Counted from the first letter of the stretch, positions 1 to 9,556 are shown. The stretch is DNA of 64,000 bases from Bifidobacterium bombi DSM 19703 (GCF_000737845.1 NZ_ATLK01000001.1:1116001-1180000), one strand, 5' to 3'. Translations and numbers: made by a program. The notes: generated by a model from the letters alone, not told the origin.

Positions 1-3000
1 AGAAGCGCAGGCGTGACGGTGCAAGGGCCTCCGGGGACAGGGAAAACCCATACCATCGCCAATCTGGTCTGCCACTTGCTAGCCCAAGGCAAGCGGGTCC
101 TCGTCACTGCCGAAAAAGCTCAGGCCCTCAACGTACTACAAGACAAGATTCCGGCTCCAATACGCGATCTGACCATGGCTTTCATCGGTTCCACACCTGA
201 TGCCATGGCAAAGCTCAAAAATTCAGCACAGCGAATGCAGGATGCGGTTGCCAGTGTAAATCCGGTTTCCGAACAGAGCACAGTAAGCCGCTTGCAACAG
301 CAGCTTGATCAGTTGCAGGAACAGCTTGCTTTGTCCAACCATGAACTCGATGAGGCTTTGGAATCACAAACCAGAGAATTCATACTACCGGAAGGGTCTC
401 GCCGCGCCACGGATGTGGCACGATGGGTCGCCACGCACCAAGATGAGGACATCATTACCGATGACATCGGTCCGGATGAACCATTCCCCCTGACTCAATC
501 GGAGTTTCTTGAGTTCATCCACCTTTGTAAAGGCATCGACCCACAAGAAGCAGCAGAGGCGAATTTCGATCCTACACTGGTCACAAATTTGCCCGACGGA
601 ACGACAGTCAACGGCTTGTTTGCAAAACTCAGAAGCGCTGAACAGTCTTCAGAACAGTTGCAAGATGCCGGTCTCCGTATAAAAGCAATTAATTCCGTCA
701 GCGATCGAGATATTGAACAGCTTCAAAAGAATATCGACACAGGCATTGAGGCACTTGATTCAGTGGACGATCATCTGCAGCAGGTGTTTGACTTTCAACA
801 CTTGGACCAAACGATTCTCAACATCCTATATCAAAGAAATGCAGACGTTCTTAACAACGCTCAGCTTGGTCTCGAGTACGATCAGAAGCTATCCGGATAT
901 AACATACATGTACCACAGGGTAACGCAAGCGATCTGCACGCCTTAGTAGCAGCGTGGAGGCAACGCATAGTCGATGGGCATAAGCTTGGCTTTTTCACTC
1001 CCAAGGACGTTAAAGCATTCGCAGATGCTGTGACAATAAACGAGCAACAGCCATCAACAAGCGAGCAGCTTGATTTCGTTGACCTAGAGATTGATCGACA
1101 AGCTCAATGGGACAAGACAAGTCATACGTTTGAAAAACTGGTAGATGATTTCAATCTCCCTAACGACACATTAAGCGAAGCTGACTCATTCATAGGCATC
1201 TTCACCTGCGCCACAACAATTTACCGGACGTACACTTGGTGTTTTGAACAACGACCTACGATTGAACAGCGAATTAGATATCTCATCGACATGAAGGACC
1301 CCTGTTCCAGCAAAGAGACCTTGCAACAATGCAAGAGTCTACTCAGTCATGTGCCTGAACAACGCAAGGCAAACTTCACACGTCAACAGTTGCAGAGCCT
1401 TGAACAGCTATGCGACAAGACGATATCGCAGAATCCTGAGGCACCGATATGGAAGTCCTTTAAACAAGCGCTGCTATCCCAAGACGCCGCGGCCTGGAAC
1501 AGATTATATGGCAAGCTCAACCATCTTATTAAAGTTCATGATTCCATGAATCGGAGGAATCAACTGGCACAGAAAATCATCCAGGCAGGAGCAACCAGCT
1601 GGGCAGCGGCCATGATTCGGCAACGAGGGGACGAACAAACCTATCTTTCCGCGGATTCCGTGGAAAACTCCTGGGAAATAGCAAAAGCCCGGACCTGGCT
1701 GAGCACCCTGCATCGAGGGCCATCTGTGGAAACCATATCAAATCAATCTGCTCAGCTCAGCAACCAGATTCGCGAACTGACCGTGGACCTCATTCGACGT
1801 CAAGCCCTGATGTATTTACATAAGACCGCGGGTGACAGTGAACGACGGGCTCTGTCCTCTTGGCTAGACGCAATGCGCCACGTCGGAAAAGGTACGGGTA
1901 AGAACGCGCCACGCTTCCTTGCGCAAGCTCAAGCGGTTCTTCCTAAAGCTATGGGAGCGGTTCCTGCGTGGATCATGCCCATAGACCAAGTGCTGAGAAG
2001 TTTCCAGCCTGGAACGACGAGACCCTTTGATGTTGTCATCGTTGATGAGTCATCCCAATGCGGCCTCATGAGCGTGGGTGTGCTCGCATTGGGCAAAAAA
2101 GCGATTATCGTAGGCGACGATAGGCAGACATCTCCAAACCCTGTTGGACAAGACACCTCAGCCATCGCTGAATTACAAAATCGTTACTTGAAAGGTTTCC
2201 CCGAGAAATCTTTATATACAATCGACGCCTCACTCTACTCATTGGCGGATCGCGCATATGGAAACACCATACTTCTGCGCGAGCACTATCGTTCAGTACC
2301 AGAGATCATCAACTATTCAAACCGGTTCTACGATGGTATGATTGTTCCATTGCGAGAACGGATACATCCGCAAATCGGTAACCCCCTGCATGGCGTCTTT
2401 ATCGAAAATGCGGTGTCTCAGAAAAAGGGAAATTATCGGGTCAACAAATCAGAAGCCCACGCTCTGGTACAGCAAATCGTGCAATGTGCAAAAATGCCCG
2501 AATACGACGGTCTTACTTTTGGCGTTGTCACCTTTATGCAGGGCGATCAGAAAGGCCTCATCGAGAAAGAGCTCATCAATCAATTAGGGTACGATGAAAT
2601 CGGCAGACGTAAACTACGGGTTGGGAATCCTCCCACATTCCAAGGCGACGAGCGGGATGTCATCTTCCTTTCGATGGTGGCGCATGACAACTCGGCAAGT
2701 TACGTTCGTCAAGAGCAAATGCAGTGGGCCAATGTCGCCGTTTCTAGAGCGCGTGACCAGATTTGGGTCTTCTACTCCATGGACCCGGCAAAGCTCAATG
2801 CAAATGATGTAAGACGGGGCATAATCGAATATGTGTCCGATTACCACGAAGAAAAACATCCTGAAAAACTGTATGAGTTGACGGAATCACAGTTCGAGCG
2901 CGATGTCTTGGAGCAGATGCTTCAACATGGGTACGCCGTGCAGCCACAATACAGGGTTGGAAACTACCGTATAGACTTTGTCGTGACCATTGCACCTGGT

Positions 3001-3219
3001 TATAGGCTTGCCGTCGAATGCGACGGCGATGCTTTTCATGGTCTGGATAAGCTGCGCGATGATATCCGTAGACAAAGAACTCTCGAACGGTGCGGATGGA
3101 ATTTCTGGCGCATCAGAGGGTCTGAATACTACCTTGACCCAGAAGCTGCCATGCAACCTCTCTGGCATCGATTAGAGGAAATGAGGAAACAAGCGAAACA
3201 GGATATTACTTCAATGTGA
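1..3219 (+). CDS. Superfamily 1 helicase with C-terminal Vsr/MTES_1575-like nuclease (N-terminus outside window)
   Basis: The frame is open to base 1, so the gene begins before the window; residue numbers here count from the GTG at 13. Visible are a Walker A motif GPPGTGKT (5-12), a long central helical insertion rich in Gln, Leu and Glu, a Walker B VIVDESSQ (about 675-682), a QGDERDV motif (about 876) and a motif VI-like NVAVSRARD (about 905), which together define a UPF1/DnaA2-type SF1 helicase. The last 110 residues carry a small PD-(D/E)xK-like domain with DFV and ECDGD (about 1000), as in the very-short-patch-repair-like MTES_1575 family. Helicases with this tail, often preceded by DUF4011, occur in defence islands, so a role in nucleic acid restriction is plausible but inferred. 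The missing N-terminus prevents assignment to a named system. Confidence 0.85.
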   Translation, partial: RSAGVTVQGPPGTGKTHTIANLVCHLLAQGKRVLVTAEKAQALNVLQDKIPAPIRDLTMAFIGSTPDAMAKLKNSAQRMQDAVASVNPVSEQSTVSRLQQQLDQLQEQLALSNHELDEALESQTREFILPEGSRRATDVARWVATHQDEDIITDDIGPDEPFPLTQSEFLEFIHLCKGIDPQEAAEANFDPTLVTNLPDGTTVNGLFAKLRSAEQSSEQLQDAGLRIKAINSVSDRDIEQLQKNIDTGIEALDSVDDHLQQVFDFQHLDQTILNILYQRNADVLNNAQLGLEYDQKLSGYNIHVPQGNASDLHALVAAWRQRIVDGHKLGFFTPKDVKAFADAVTINEQQPSTSEQLDFVDLEIDRQAQWDKTSHTFEKLVDDFNLPNDTLSEADSFIGIFTCATTIYRTYTWCFEQRPTIEQRIRYLIDMKDPCSSKETLQQCKSLLSHVPEQRKANFTRQQLQSLEQLCDKTISQNPEAPIWKSFKQALLSQDAAAWNRLYGKLNHLIKVHDSMNRRNQLAQKIIQAGATSWAAAMIRQRGDEQTYLSADSVENSWEIAKARTWLSTLHRGPSVETISNQSAQLSNQIRELTVDLIRRQALMYLHKTAGDSERRALSSWLDAMRHVGKGTGKNAPRFLAQAQAVLPKAMGAVPAWIMPIDQVLRSFQPGTTRPFDVVIVDESSQCGLMSVGVLALGKKAIIVGDDRQTSPNPVGQDTSAIAELQNRYLKGFPEKSLYTIDASLYSLADRAYGNTILLREHYRSVPEIINYSNRFYDGMIVPLRERIHPQIGNPLHGVFIENAVSQKKGNYRVNKSEAHALVQQIVQCAKMPEYDGLTFGVVTFMQGDQKGLIEKELINQLGYDEIGRRKLRVGNPPTFQGDERDVIFLSMVAHDNSASYVRQEQMQWANVAVSRARDQIWVFYSMDPAKLNANDVRRGIIEYVSDYHEEKHPEKLYELTESQFERDVLEQMLQHGYAVQPQYRVGNYRIDFVVTIAPGYRLAVECDGDAFHGLDKLRDDIRRQRTLERCGWNFWRIRGSEYYLDPEAAMQPLWHRLEEMRKQAKQDITSM

Positions 3220-3223
3220 GCAA

Positions 3224-3243
3224 AATAAGGTTAAAGCCTTATT
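3224..3243 (+). terminator. Weak hairpin after helicase gene
   Basis: A perfect 7-bp stem (AATAAGG / CCTTATT) with a 6-nt loop begins 5 nt past the helicase stop. No T-tract follows, so terminator function is only possible. Confidence 0.35.
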
Positions 3244-5016
3244 CACACTAGAGCGGGGTCAAGTTTTCCTTGGCCTTTGAAGTCAAGGTACAATCTCCGA
3301 CAAGCCATTCCACATGGCAGTACCCTTCGCGGAAATTGCATCTGAAAGAGTCGAGGCAAGCCCCGACACCTCGCCTCCGTATTGGTGGTTATGCATGAAG
3401 CCAACGAGCTCTTCGCACATAACCGCCAATAACGGCTCATCGAACCGCGAAGTTTCTTCTTATGACGGTTCAAAAGGACATCGTCATGATAAAAGGTATC
3501 GCGGTTCTGCAGCCAGGCTTTTCATCCTGGATTCTGACATAGGGAATCATTAGACTCCCCTAGGAATCCATATCACCCGCACGAAGGACCGGTTTTCACG
3601 GCCGACGATATGTGAAAAAGAAAAGCCGACGAACTACTCCACATCCACGGGCAAATGACATGGAAATGTACGGACGCGACCAACGACTACATCGAGCATG
3701 TCGGCATGCCAATGATCGAAAACTACACCAGACCAGACCGAACACGAAACTTCGGTACAGCGACAACTACAAGGCCAAGCAAATACGTGCGGAAGTCAAA
3801 CTCAGATTATCGAAGAATACGCTAAAGTTGCAAAACACCTTCTCGGTATCATGTAAGAAGGCAGAGTTAGCAACCTCTCGCGCTGTAGTTTAGGCTTAGA
3901 GAACCACGTAGCCAAAAGGCGGAACACCATAGACATGACCCTCCTCCAGACTGCCACAAATCTACACATCAGCGAAGTCAACACCATCCAGCTGAAAGGA
4001 GATCACATTCAAGGATAACGGATAAGTATTCGTACATGTCTCCAAGCCATATCCAAGCCCCATAAGATGAGAGATATACCAATTATCGCCCGGACGCGGC
4101 AGAGACTACGATCAAGAAAAAACAACAGTAACGATAGCTTTGATCACGTCATCAGCGCCCCACTGATGCTGCGGAAACAAAAAAATCGATCTTAACAAGA
4201 AGCTGACCGACGAGCTGGACATCGGACTACTGCAAACCTCCAGAACCTATTATCTAGTGGAAAGCCCTGAACACCCTGCTATTTGCCAGTGTGACCGAAA
4301 TCATCGGTGCAGCATACTTCGACCATGCTCGAAAAGTTAACCTCAAGTCCTATACGGACGCGACCAACGTGTCCCCATGTTGGACTCCTTCGACGGACTC
4401 TTTACCAACTCACAGCATCCTAAAATAGCTGCATAAATAACAGCGATAGATCCGCGACATTAATCGACAACCGATAACATCACATGACCTCAGATTATGG
4501 AGAAAACCATAGGGAATATTGTAATATTGCCTCACAAGCAACCTTGCACTACAACAATAAACAAATCGTAGTCACGTCCCAGAGGTCCTAGTTCAAATCC
4601 ATGTCCCGCTACCGGTAATCACGGATTAACCCGCAAAATTTCAGTGGATTCTATATTTTCGGGTATTCTTCCAGCAATTAAGTTTCCTGTTCAGAGCTTG
4701 AAATAGACAATCAACTGTTCAGACACTCGCCCTTGGCGATCACCTTGATTATCGTTGCAATCTATGCTGCGCCGAATTTCTTTCGAAGCGGCACACCACC
4801 CACATTCACCTGCGTCTGCATGTAACCTTGCACCTAACATCGCAGACAATCAAGCATCAACGCGAACTCTCCACGTCTTTAGTGTGTTTTCCTCTCATAT
4901 TGAGTCGGCAACGACAAACACCATTCCAAGGACGAATACCACACTTTCAGGGAACAGTCAAAATAGGGCATTCACTTGCTTAGGACCCACAAACACAAAT
5001 TACCTCGCGAACACCA
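3244..5016. other. Decayed gene-free region
   Basis: No intact gene is visible over about 1.8 kb. One minus-strand open stretch (about 3285-3466, closed by stops at both ends) reads like protein (FDEPLLAVMCEELVGFMHN and following residues), and an adjoining minus-strand frame up to about 3560 continues in similar style, as if one gene had been frameshifted; I do not recognise the family. An exact 16-bp repeat (ACGGACGCGACCAACG) occurs at 3670-3685 and 4354-4369. The composition and scattered stops suggest remains of mobile or accessory genes. Confidence 0.5.
4581..4613 (+). other. tRNA 3'-end-like fragment, possible old attachment site
   Basis: The sequence contains a T-loop-like box (GTTCAAATCC) followed by CCCGCTACC, in the spacing expected of a tRNA T-arm and acceptor strand. 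The upstream 50 bases do not form a D-arm or anticodon arm, so only the tail is present. Such tails are left where integrases recombine into tRNA genes. The T stem is imperfect, so chance resemblance cannot be excluded. Confidence 0.35.
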
Positions 5017-5556
5017 CTATTTCTTCACGCTATGCTCTTTATGGTAGTCCTCATAGGAAAGCTCCCCTGAGAGAAGTCTCAGCGCATCATCAGGAAAGTT
5101 ACTTTTACTGGTTAAATCACGATGCTCCTTAATCGTCTCCCACCCATGCTTCGACATGAACTGACCCTCCAGACCCTGCCTTGTCTCAAGCTCTGAAATA
5201 ATTTGCTGGACCTTCGTTCTAGCTTCAGTACGGGAATCACTCTGCCCCGCATCAATAAGGTCAACTTTACCTCTATGCTCATTTACTTTCTTTCGTATGG
5301 CATAAATCAGACTCTTATTGACTTTAGGCTTGTACTTTCCTCCCACAACTCCACAAACATAGTCGTCGGTGTAAATCACCAAATCACCTTCAGGATGGGA
5401 GTAAATAGCCTGCCAAACAGCTTCGAGCTTACCAATGTTGTTGGTGCCATAACGGACGCCACCCTGATTTTTCTCTCCGTTAGAATCGAACCATGCCCAA
5501 CTCATAGGACCAGGATTAGGCTCGTCACTTGCGCCAGTGTAAATTTTAATTTCCAT
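5017..5556 (-). CDS. RNase H-fold protein with altered active site
   Basis: The 179-residue product aligns by eye with ribonuclease HI: a first strand ending in an NPGP turn (IYTGASDEPNPGP), a helix with the second catalytic Glu (NNIGKLEAVWQAI) and a strand with the third acidic residue (LVIYTDDYV). Where RNase HI has TDGS, this protein has TGAS, so the first catalytic Asp is Gly; the fourth acidic position near DAGQSDSRTEA also seems changed. About 50 extra residues follow the fold. I chose the ATG at 5556 because a GGAG lies 12 nt before it; the longer frame would begin with a TTG overlapping that GGAG. An in-frame gap of family-typical activity is therefore likely: it may bind RNA:DNA hybrids without cutting, or use other residues. 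The upstream DNA is very AT-rich, hinting at acquisition. Confidence 0.6.
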   Translation of the reverse strand: MEIKIYTGASDEPNPGPMSWAWFDSNGEKNQGGVRYGTNNIGKLEAVWQAIYSHPEGDLVIYTDDYVCGVVGGKYKPKVNKSLIYAIRKKVNEHRGKVDLIDAGQSDSRTEARTKVQQIISELETRQGLEGQFMSKHGWETIKEHRDLTSKSNFPDDALRLLSGELSYEDYHKEHSVKK

Positions 5557-6275
5557 ACATAAAATATACTCCAAAAATCTGAAAATCTCAACATAATTTG
5601 GAAAAACATAAAATTTCCCCTAAAAAAAATTGGCATTACTTACCATATTTGATGAGCAATCATCTCCCTCTCACAAAAGTCTAATTTTAAACAATCACTT
5701 CAAATCTAAAACCGAAGCCGATGTGCATTTTCAGGCAACTCTTTCTGGTTAGTCAACAGACGCCGCTCTTGTCCGAAGGTGTCTATCGTTAATAAAACCT
5801 CCCTGAGCCACGTCTAACGGCACAGCCAACGGCGCACCTCTGACTCACATCAGACGCTGAGGCCAGATCAAAACACAATCAAAAACGATGTCCACTCGCC
5901 CTGCCTTGATAACAAATACAAAGGAGTTCTAGTCTCGGCAGCTGCCAACAACCAGCAATCGCAAGTGACCAGCAGTGAGGGCCAGTGGATAGCGAGCATT
6001 AAAAGCAATAAAACTGACGAAACAGGGGGCATCGCCGTTGACGTTCAGACCGGCATTCCACACGATGGCCTGAACCGGCAAACACAATGCTCCTGCTGCC
6101 GAACTGAATCAATGTCTCTGCTGCCGAACTGAATCTGGGGCGTCCCGTAGCGTAGCGGGGCAAATAAAACGCATACCATCACACACGAACGTAAATATCA
6201 GCACATACCAACGCATATCAGCATATATTACTGTGTACTTAGCAATGATCCGACGCAGAGAGAAGGGGCACGAAC
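5557..6275. other. AT-rich intergenic region with an open-frame remnant
   Basis: No complete gene is visible. From 5818 to 6132 the plus strand holds a start-less open frame (bounded upstream by TAA at 5815) whose middle reads like a secreted or surface protein (for example VLVSAAANNQQSQVTSSEG, then GGIAVDVQTG). It has no ATG with a ribosome site and may be the tail of a lost gene. A 17-bp direct repeat (CTGCTGCCGAACTGAAT) lies near 6094-6135. Confidence 0.4.
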
Positions 6276-8246
6276 ATGAATAAGCAGAACAAAACCCGGT
6301 ACTGCACCCAGTGCGGTGCCTCAATCGCGGCGGACTGCAAATTCTGCACATCGTGCGGTGCAAGAGTGACGGCGCCCACCACACAGAGCACGCCGGCGAA
6401 GAGCCTGCAGGGCGCGAATAGCGCAACGGCACCCGGCGTCCCTGTGAATCCAGCAAACCCCGCAAACACAGCGACATCCGCCAGCGCACAATCGCCGATA
6501 GACCAACCGGTACCACCAGCACCAACAACACTGCCGAACCCAACAGTGCCGCCAATACCAACAACACCAACAACACCGCCAAACCCACAAAATAACGACG
6601 CGGGAAACACGCCCAAAGAAGCCAAGCGGAACAAGGTACTCATCATCATCTCGATTGTGGTGGCCGCAGCGCTGGTGCTCGGCATCGGAGGTTATGCCGG
6701 CTGGCGGTATTACGACGGTCATTCTCACTCACACGCGCAGCAGCGGTATATCCAATCGCTGGAACAACTCAAGGATGCAGACAAACAACTCACCAAAACG
6801 TTGCAAAAAACGAGCGCCTCCACTCGCACAATCACCGCTGCACAGGTTGACGAGCCGGACGCCCTTACCGCGTACACCAAGGCGGTCGACAAGGTGTCAA
6901 AACTGGTCTCTCGGTCGGCCGGGAGCGAGAAGGCAGGCACTCATGATTCAGATGAATCGACAGTGCGCAATCCAAACGAAGCCACGGCTCAGGAGCTCAA
7001 CCGTGCCGCCGATGCCAATGAGAAAGCCACAAAGGCCCGCACGGACGCCAAAACCAAGCTCGAGGAGAGTGCGCGGAAAGTGACCGATTCCAGAGATTCA
7101 GCCAGCAAGGTACTCAACCCGGTCGAAAAGGCCGTGGCAGCCGCCGAGAAACGCAGGAAGAGCGCCGAGAGGGAAATCAATGGCAAACCACTGGATGCGA
7201 AAGCCATCGCATCAGGCGACTACTCGAGCCTCGACGGTACCTGGACAAACAACGCCGGCGCATGGATGCAGATCAAGGACGGCAAGCTCATTCCACAGAC
7301 TCCGATCTCGGGCACCACAGCGCCATACACACTCAAAAACTGCAAGGGCCTGGATGCTTGCATAACCGATAGCATATTGACAGGAGAGAATGAGACGTAC
7401 ACCATGGCTGAAGTCCCAGACACGCAAGTCCAGCTCGTACAGGAGGGTGCAGTAGATTGCTCAGTTAGAAACGAAGGCATTTGCGAACGCCAAGATCCTT
7501 ATTCGATTGTGGCAGTACAGAAAAACGCCATACTGTTGAACATGGCGTACGACGGCCGACGGGACGAATCACAAACCGATCCGACCGATTCCTCCCGCGA
7601 TCGCATCATTGTTTCTCATTCGATGGGACAGGGAGGTACACCGTTGTGCCTCGATGCCTCGTACGCTTATTACCGCGATGAATCGACGTTCAAGCCGTCT
7701 GCAGCAGCACAGAAGCAGATTGATGATGCCGTCAAGGCCGCACAGCAATCGATTGACGGCCTCAAACAGCCGTGGGCCAAGGCCGCGTTCCAGTGCAGAC
7801 TCGACGTAGTCAGCAAAAAGCGCTCCTCGTGCGCAACGCAAGAGCAGGTGGGTGCAACACAAACCGGAATGGACATCAAGGCCATTGCCAAGGGTGACTG
7901 CTCGTCCATCGCGGGAAATTGGGTGAGCGCCAGGGGCGTACAGTTCGTGTACAAGGACCAGTGCCCCTCCTTCAGTTACACTGATGGATCAGGCCATTGG
8001 GTGCACTGGAAGCAGCCGGAACTCCACGAAACGTACGCAGAGCAATCCAACACCGGCTACACTGCCGGAGGAAGAGATTCCCGGGTCTTTCTACCTAAGG
8101 GTAGCACGCTGCCGGACAAATATCTCAAGTGCTTCGGCGCAACAAGCGACAACTCCGACATCAACCGAGACCGCATCTTCGACGTCAACGGCATGTCGTG
8201 TCAAACTCCGAGCGACCCCACCAACAATGTCCACTACCGCCGGTGA
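6276..8246 (+). CDS. Zinc-ribbon membrane protein with duplicated external modules
   Basis: This 656-residue protein starts after a GAGAAGGGG site. It begins with a zinc ribbon (CxxC at 10-13 and 24-27), then a Pro/Thr/Ala-rich linker (about 33-110), one membrane helix (about 119-142), and a long outer part starting with a charged, Ala/Lys-rich, probably coiled-coil stretch (to about 305). Two homologous modules follow, starting near residues 307 and 531; each has the signature KAIA-x-GD-x-SS-x-x-G-x-W. This resembles the DUF6287 signature known from surface proteins of lactic acid bacteria (from memory, not searched). Several Cys lie in the outer part and may form disulfides. Inferred topology is cytoplasmic ribbon, outside C-terminus; a sensing or envelope role is a guess. 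It converges on the sortase gene and is not part of that operon. Confidence 0.7.
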   Translation: MNKQNKTRYCTQCGASIAADCKFCTSCGARVTAPTTQSTPAKSLQGANSATAPGVPVNPANPANTATSASAQSPIDQPVPPAPTTLPNPTVPPIPTTPTTPPNPQNNDAGNTPKEAKRNKVLIIISIVVAAALVLGIGGYAGWRYYDGHSHSHAQQRYIQSLEQLKDADKQLTKTLQKTSASTRTITAAQVDEPDALTAYTKAVDKVSKLVSRSAGSEKAGTHDSDESTVRNPNEATAQELNRAADANEKATKARTDAKTKLEESARKVTDSRDSASKVLNPVEKAVAAAEKRRKSAEREINGKPLDAKAIASGDYSSLDGTWTNNAGAWMQIKDGKLIPQTPISGTTAPYTLKNCKGLDACITDSILTGENETYTMAEVPDTQVQLVQEGAVDCSVRNEGICERQDPYSIVAVQKNAILLNMAYDGRRDESQTDPTDSSRDRIIVSHSMGQGGTPLCLDASYAYYRDESTFKPSAAAQKQIDDAVKAAQQSIDGLKQPWAKAAFQCRLDVVSKKRSSCATQEQVGATQTGMDIKAIAKGDCSSIAGNWVSARGVQFVYKDQCPSFSYTDGSGHWVHWKQPELHETYAEQSNTGYTAGGRDSRVFLPKGSTLPDKYLKCFGATSDNSDINRDRIFDVNGMSCQTPSDPTNNVHYRR

Positions 8247-8377
8247 CAAGGCACGCTCCTGTCAGTGACAAGCCAAGCTTCTGCCAGCTCCTGCCAGATT
8301 CTGCAAGTAACAAGCCAAGCTCCTGTCGGCGGCAAGCCAAGCTCCTCACCCAGCAACAAGCCAAGTTCCACTGGTGC
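8243..8377. repeat. Array of about five imperfect 22-24 bp direct repeats
   Basis: Copies of a unit like GTGACAAGCCAAGCTCCTG start near 8243, 8266, 8307, 8330 and 8353, partly diverged, one with extra CTGCCAG repeats. The array starts on the stop codon of the zinc-ribbon gene and ends just before the sortase stop. Confidence 0.7.
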
Positions 8378-8401
8378 TGAACCGCCGTTGATTGCATGCG
8401 G

Positions 8402-9406
8402 TCAGACCTTCCGGTGACGAACCGGGGGCCGCACCGTGCAGCCGCGCCGGTGCCCGAATGCCACGGCAATGAACCCAACAACAAGCACCACCACCGACGT
8501 CAGCAAACCTACAAGCAGTGAGTCTCCCCTAGCACGCCCGGGCTCGGGAATCGGGTCGGGAATGTTCTGCCGCACGCCCGTAACAACAAGTCGCTGGGTG
8601 TTGACGCCATACGGGGTACAGGTCATCAGCGTCACCATATCCTGCCCGGACATGACCTTATAGAACCGGGTGTCCCCCGGATCGATGACATGGACGCCGA
8701 CCACCCGATAGCCCATCGTGTGATTCAACGTCTCCACATAGAAGATGTCGCCCTTCTTAAGCTCGTCAAGCCTGGTGAACAGCAGGGCGTCGCTCAGACC
8801 TCGATGCCCGCTCAGCACGGCGTTGGTCGATTCGCCGCCGACCGGCAGGCTCGTTCCATAGAGATGTCCCGCGCCATGCAGCAAAGCCTCGTCGGAAGTG
8901 CCATGGTAAATCGGCATCTTCACGGAAATCCTGGGGATATGAACGACACCCATCACCCCATAACCGTCGTTCAGAAGCGATTGGTATTCCCCGTCTTTTT
9001 GGTCTCGCGGTTTTGCACCCCCCTGCAAAGCATCAAAGGGACCGGCGTATTCCCCCAAAGCAGCCTGATCGGAAGAGGCGATGCGCCGATTGTAGTCCTG
9101 GGCCCGTTGATATTCGTCGAGGATCCGTTCTTGCGGCCACTTCGCAACACGGATGTTCGCAGCATCCATCGTGCGGCGCTCATCATAGGCATGCATGGCC
9201 CACCTTGCCGGAAACCAAGCGATGGCCACGACCAACGCAATGCCGCAACAGACCAGCAACAGATCAACGACAAGGACGATGAACCGGTGGGGGCGAGCCC
9301 TCTCGCCGCTCCTGTCCATGATGATGGACCAGAATTCATCGGTCGCGCCTTTCCCTGACCCGGCGAGCCTCGATGCTCCTTCTGGCACCCAGCCGTTATG
9401 GGGCAT
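8402..9406 (-). CDS. srtC: Class C (pilus-assembling) sortase
   Basis: This 334-residue membrane transpeptidase joins pilin subunits by cutting their LPxTG-like motifs and forming isopeptide bonds. It has an N-terminal membrane helix (about 42-66), a sortase beta-barrel with the catalytic His in LSGHRGL, Cys in LMTCTPYG and Arg in NTQRLVVTG, and a C-terminal membrane helix near 300-320; two membrane segments are typical of class C. The segment between N-helix and barrel probably includes the lid. Start choice is uncertain: ATG at 9406, or an internal ATG at 9319 (MDRSG). It is the last gene of the pilus locus, 150 bp after the pilin gene with a hairpin between, so it is likely expressed below the pilin. 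Confidence 0.93.
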   Translation of the reverse strand: MPHNGWVPEGASRLAGSGKGATDEFWSIIMDRSGERARPHRFIVLVVDLLLVCCGIALVVAIAWFPARWAMHAYDERRTMDAANIRVAKWPQERILDEYQRAQDYNRRIASSDQAALGEYAGPFDALQGGAKPRDQKDGEYQSLLNDGYGVMGVVHIPRISVKMPIYHGTSDEALLHGAGHLYGTSLPVGGESTNAVLSGHRGLSDALLFTRLDELKKGDIFYVETLNHTMGYRVVGVHVIDPGDTRFYKVMSGQDMVTLMTCTPYGVNTQRLVVTGVRQNIPDPIPEPGRARGDSLLVGLLTSVVVLVVGFIAVAFGHRRGCTVRPPVRHRKV

Positions 9407-9493
9407 AGGCTCACCCCGTACGATTCTTGCTTGACAATCGCACCATCCGTTCCCCGCCTATCATTCGTCGGCAGCCATCAACAAAGAAGCGAT

Positions 9494-9525
9494 GAGGTAC
9501 GAACCTCGGTGCAGGTTCGCACCTC
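9494..9525 (-). terminator. Hairpin between pilin and sortase genes
   Basis: A 13-bp stem with one mismatch (GAGGTACGAACCT / AGGTTCGCACCTC) and a 6-nt loop lies 32 nt past the pilin stop. There is no T-run in the minus direction, so it more likely attenuates or protects mRNA than fully terminates. Confidence 0.5.
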
Positions 9526-9556
9526 ACTACGACTTATCCTTTCGCGCCTAGCGCCT

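Noticed and set aside
4755..5132. 125-codon plus-strand frame
   Set aside because: Overlaps the 3' end of the RNase H-like gene on the other strand and reads as low-complexity Thr/Asn/His.
8243..8377. CRISPR array
   Set aside because: Repeats are adjacent and drifting without unique spacers of uniform length, and no cas genes are nearby.
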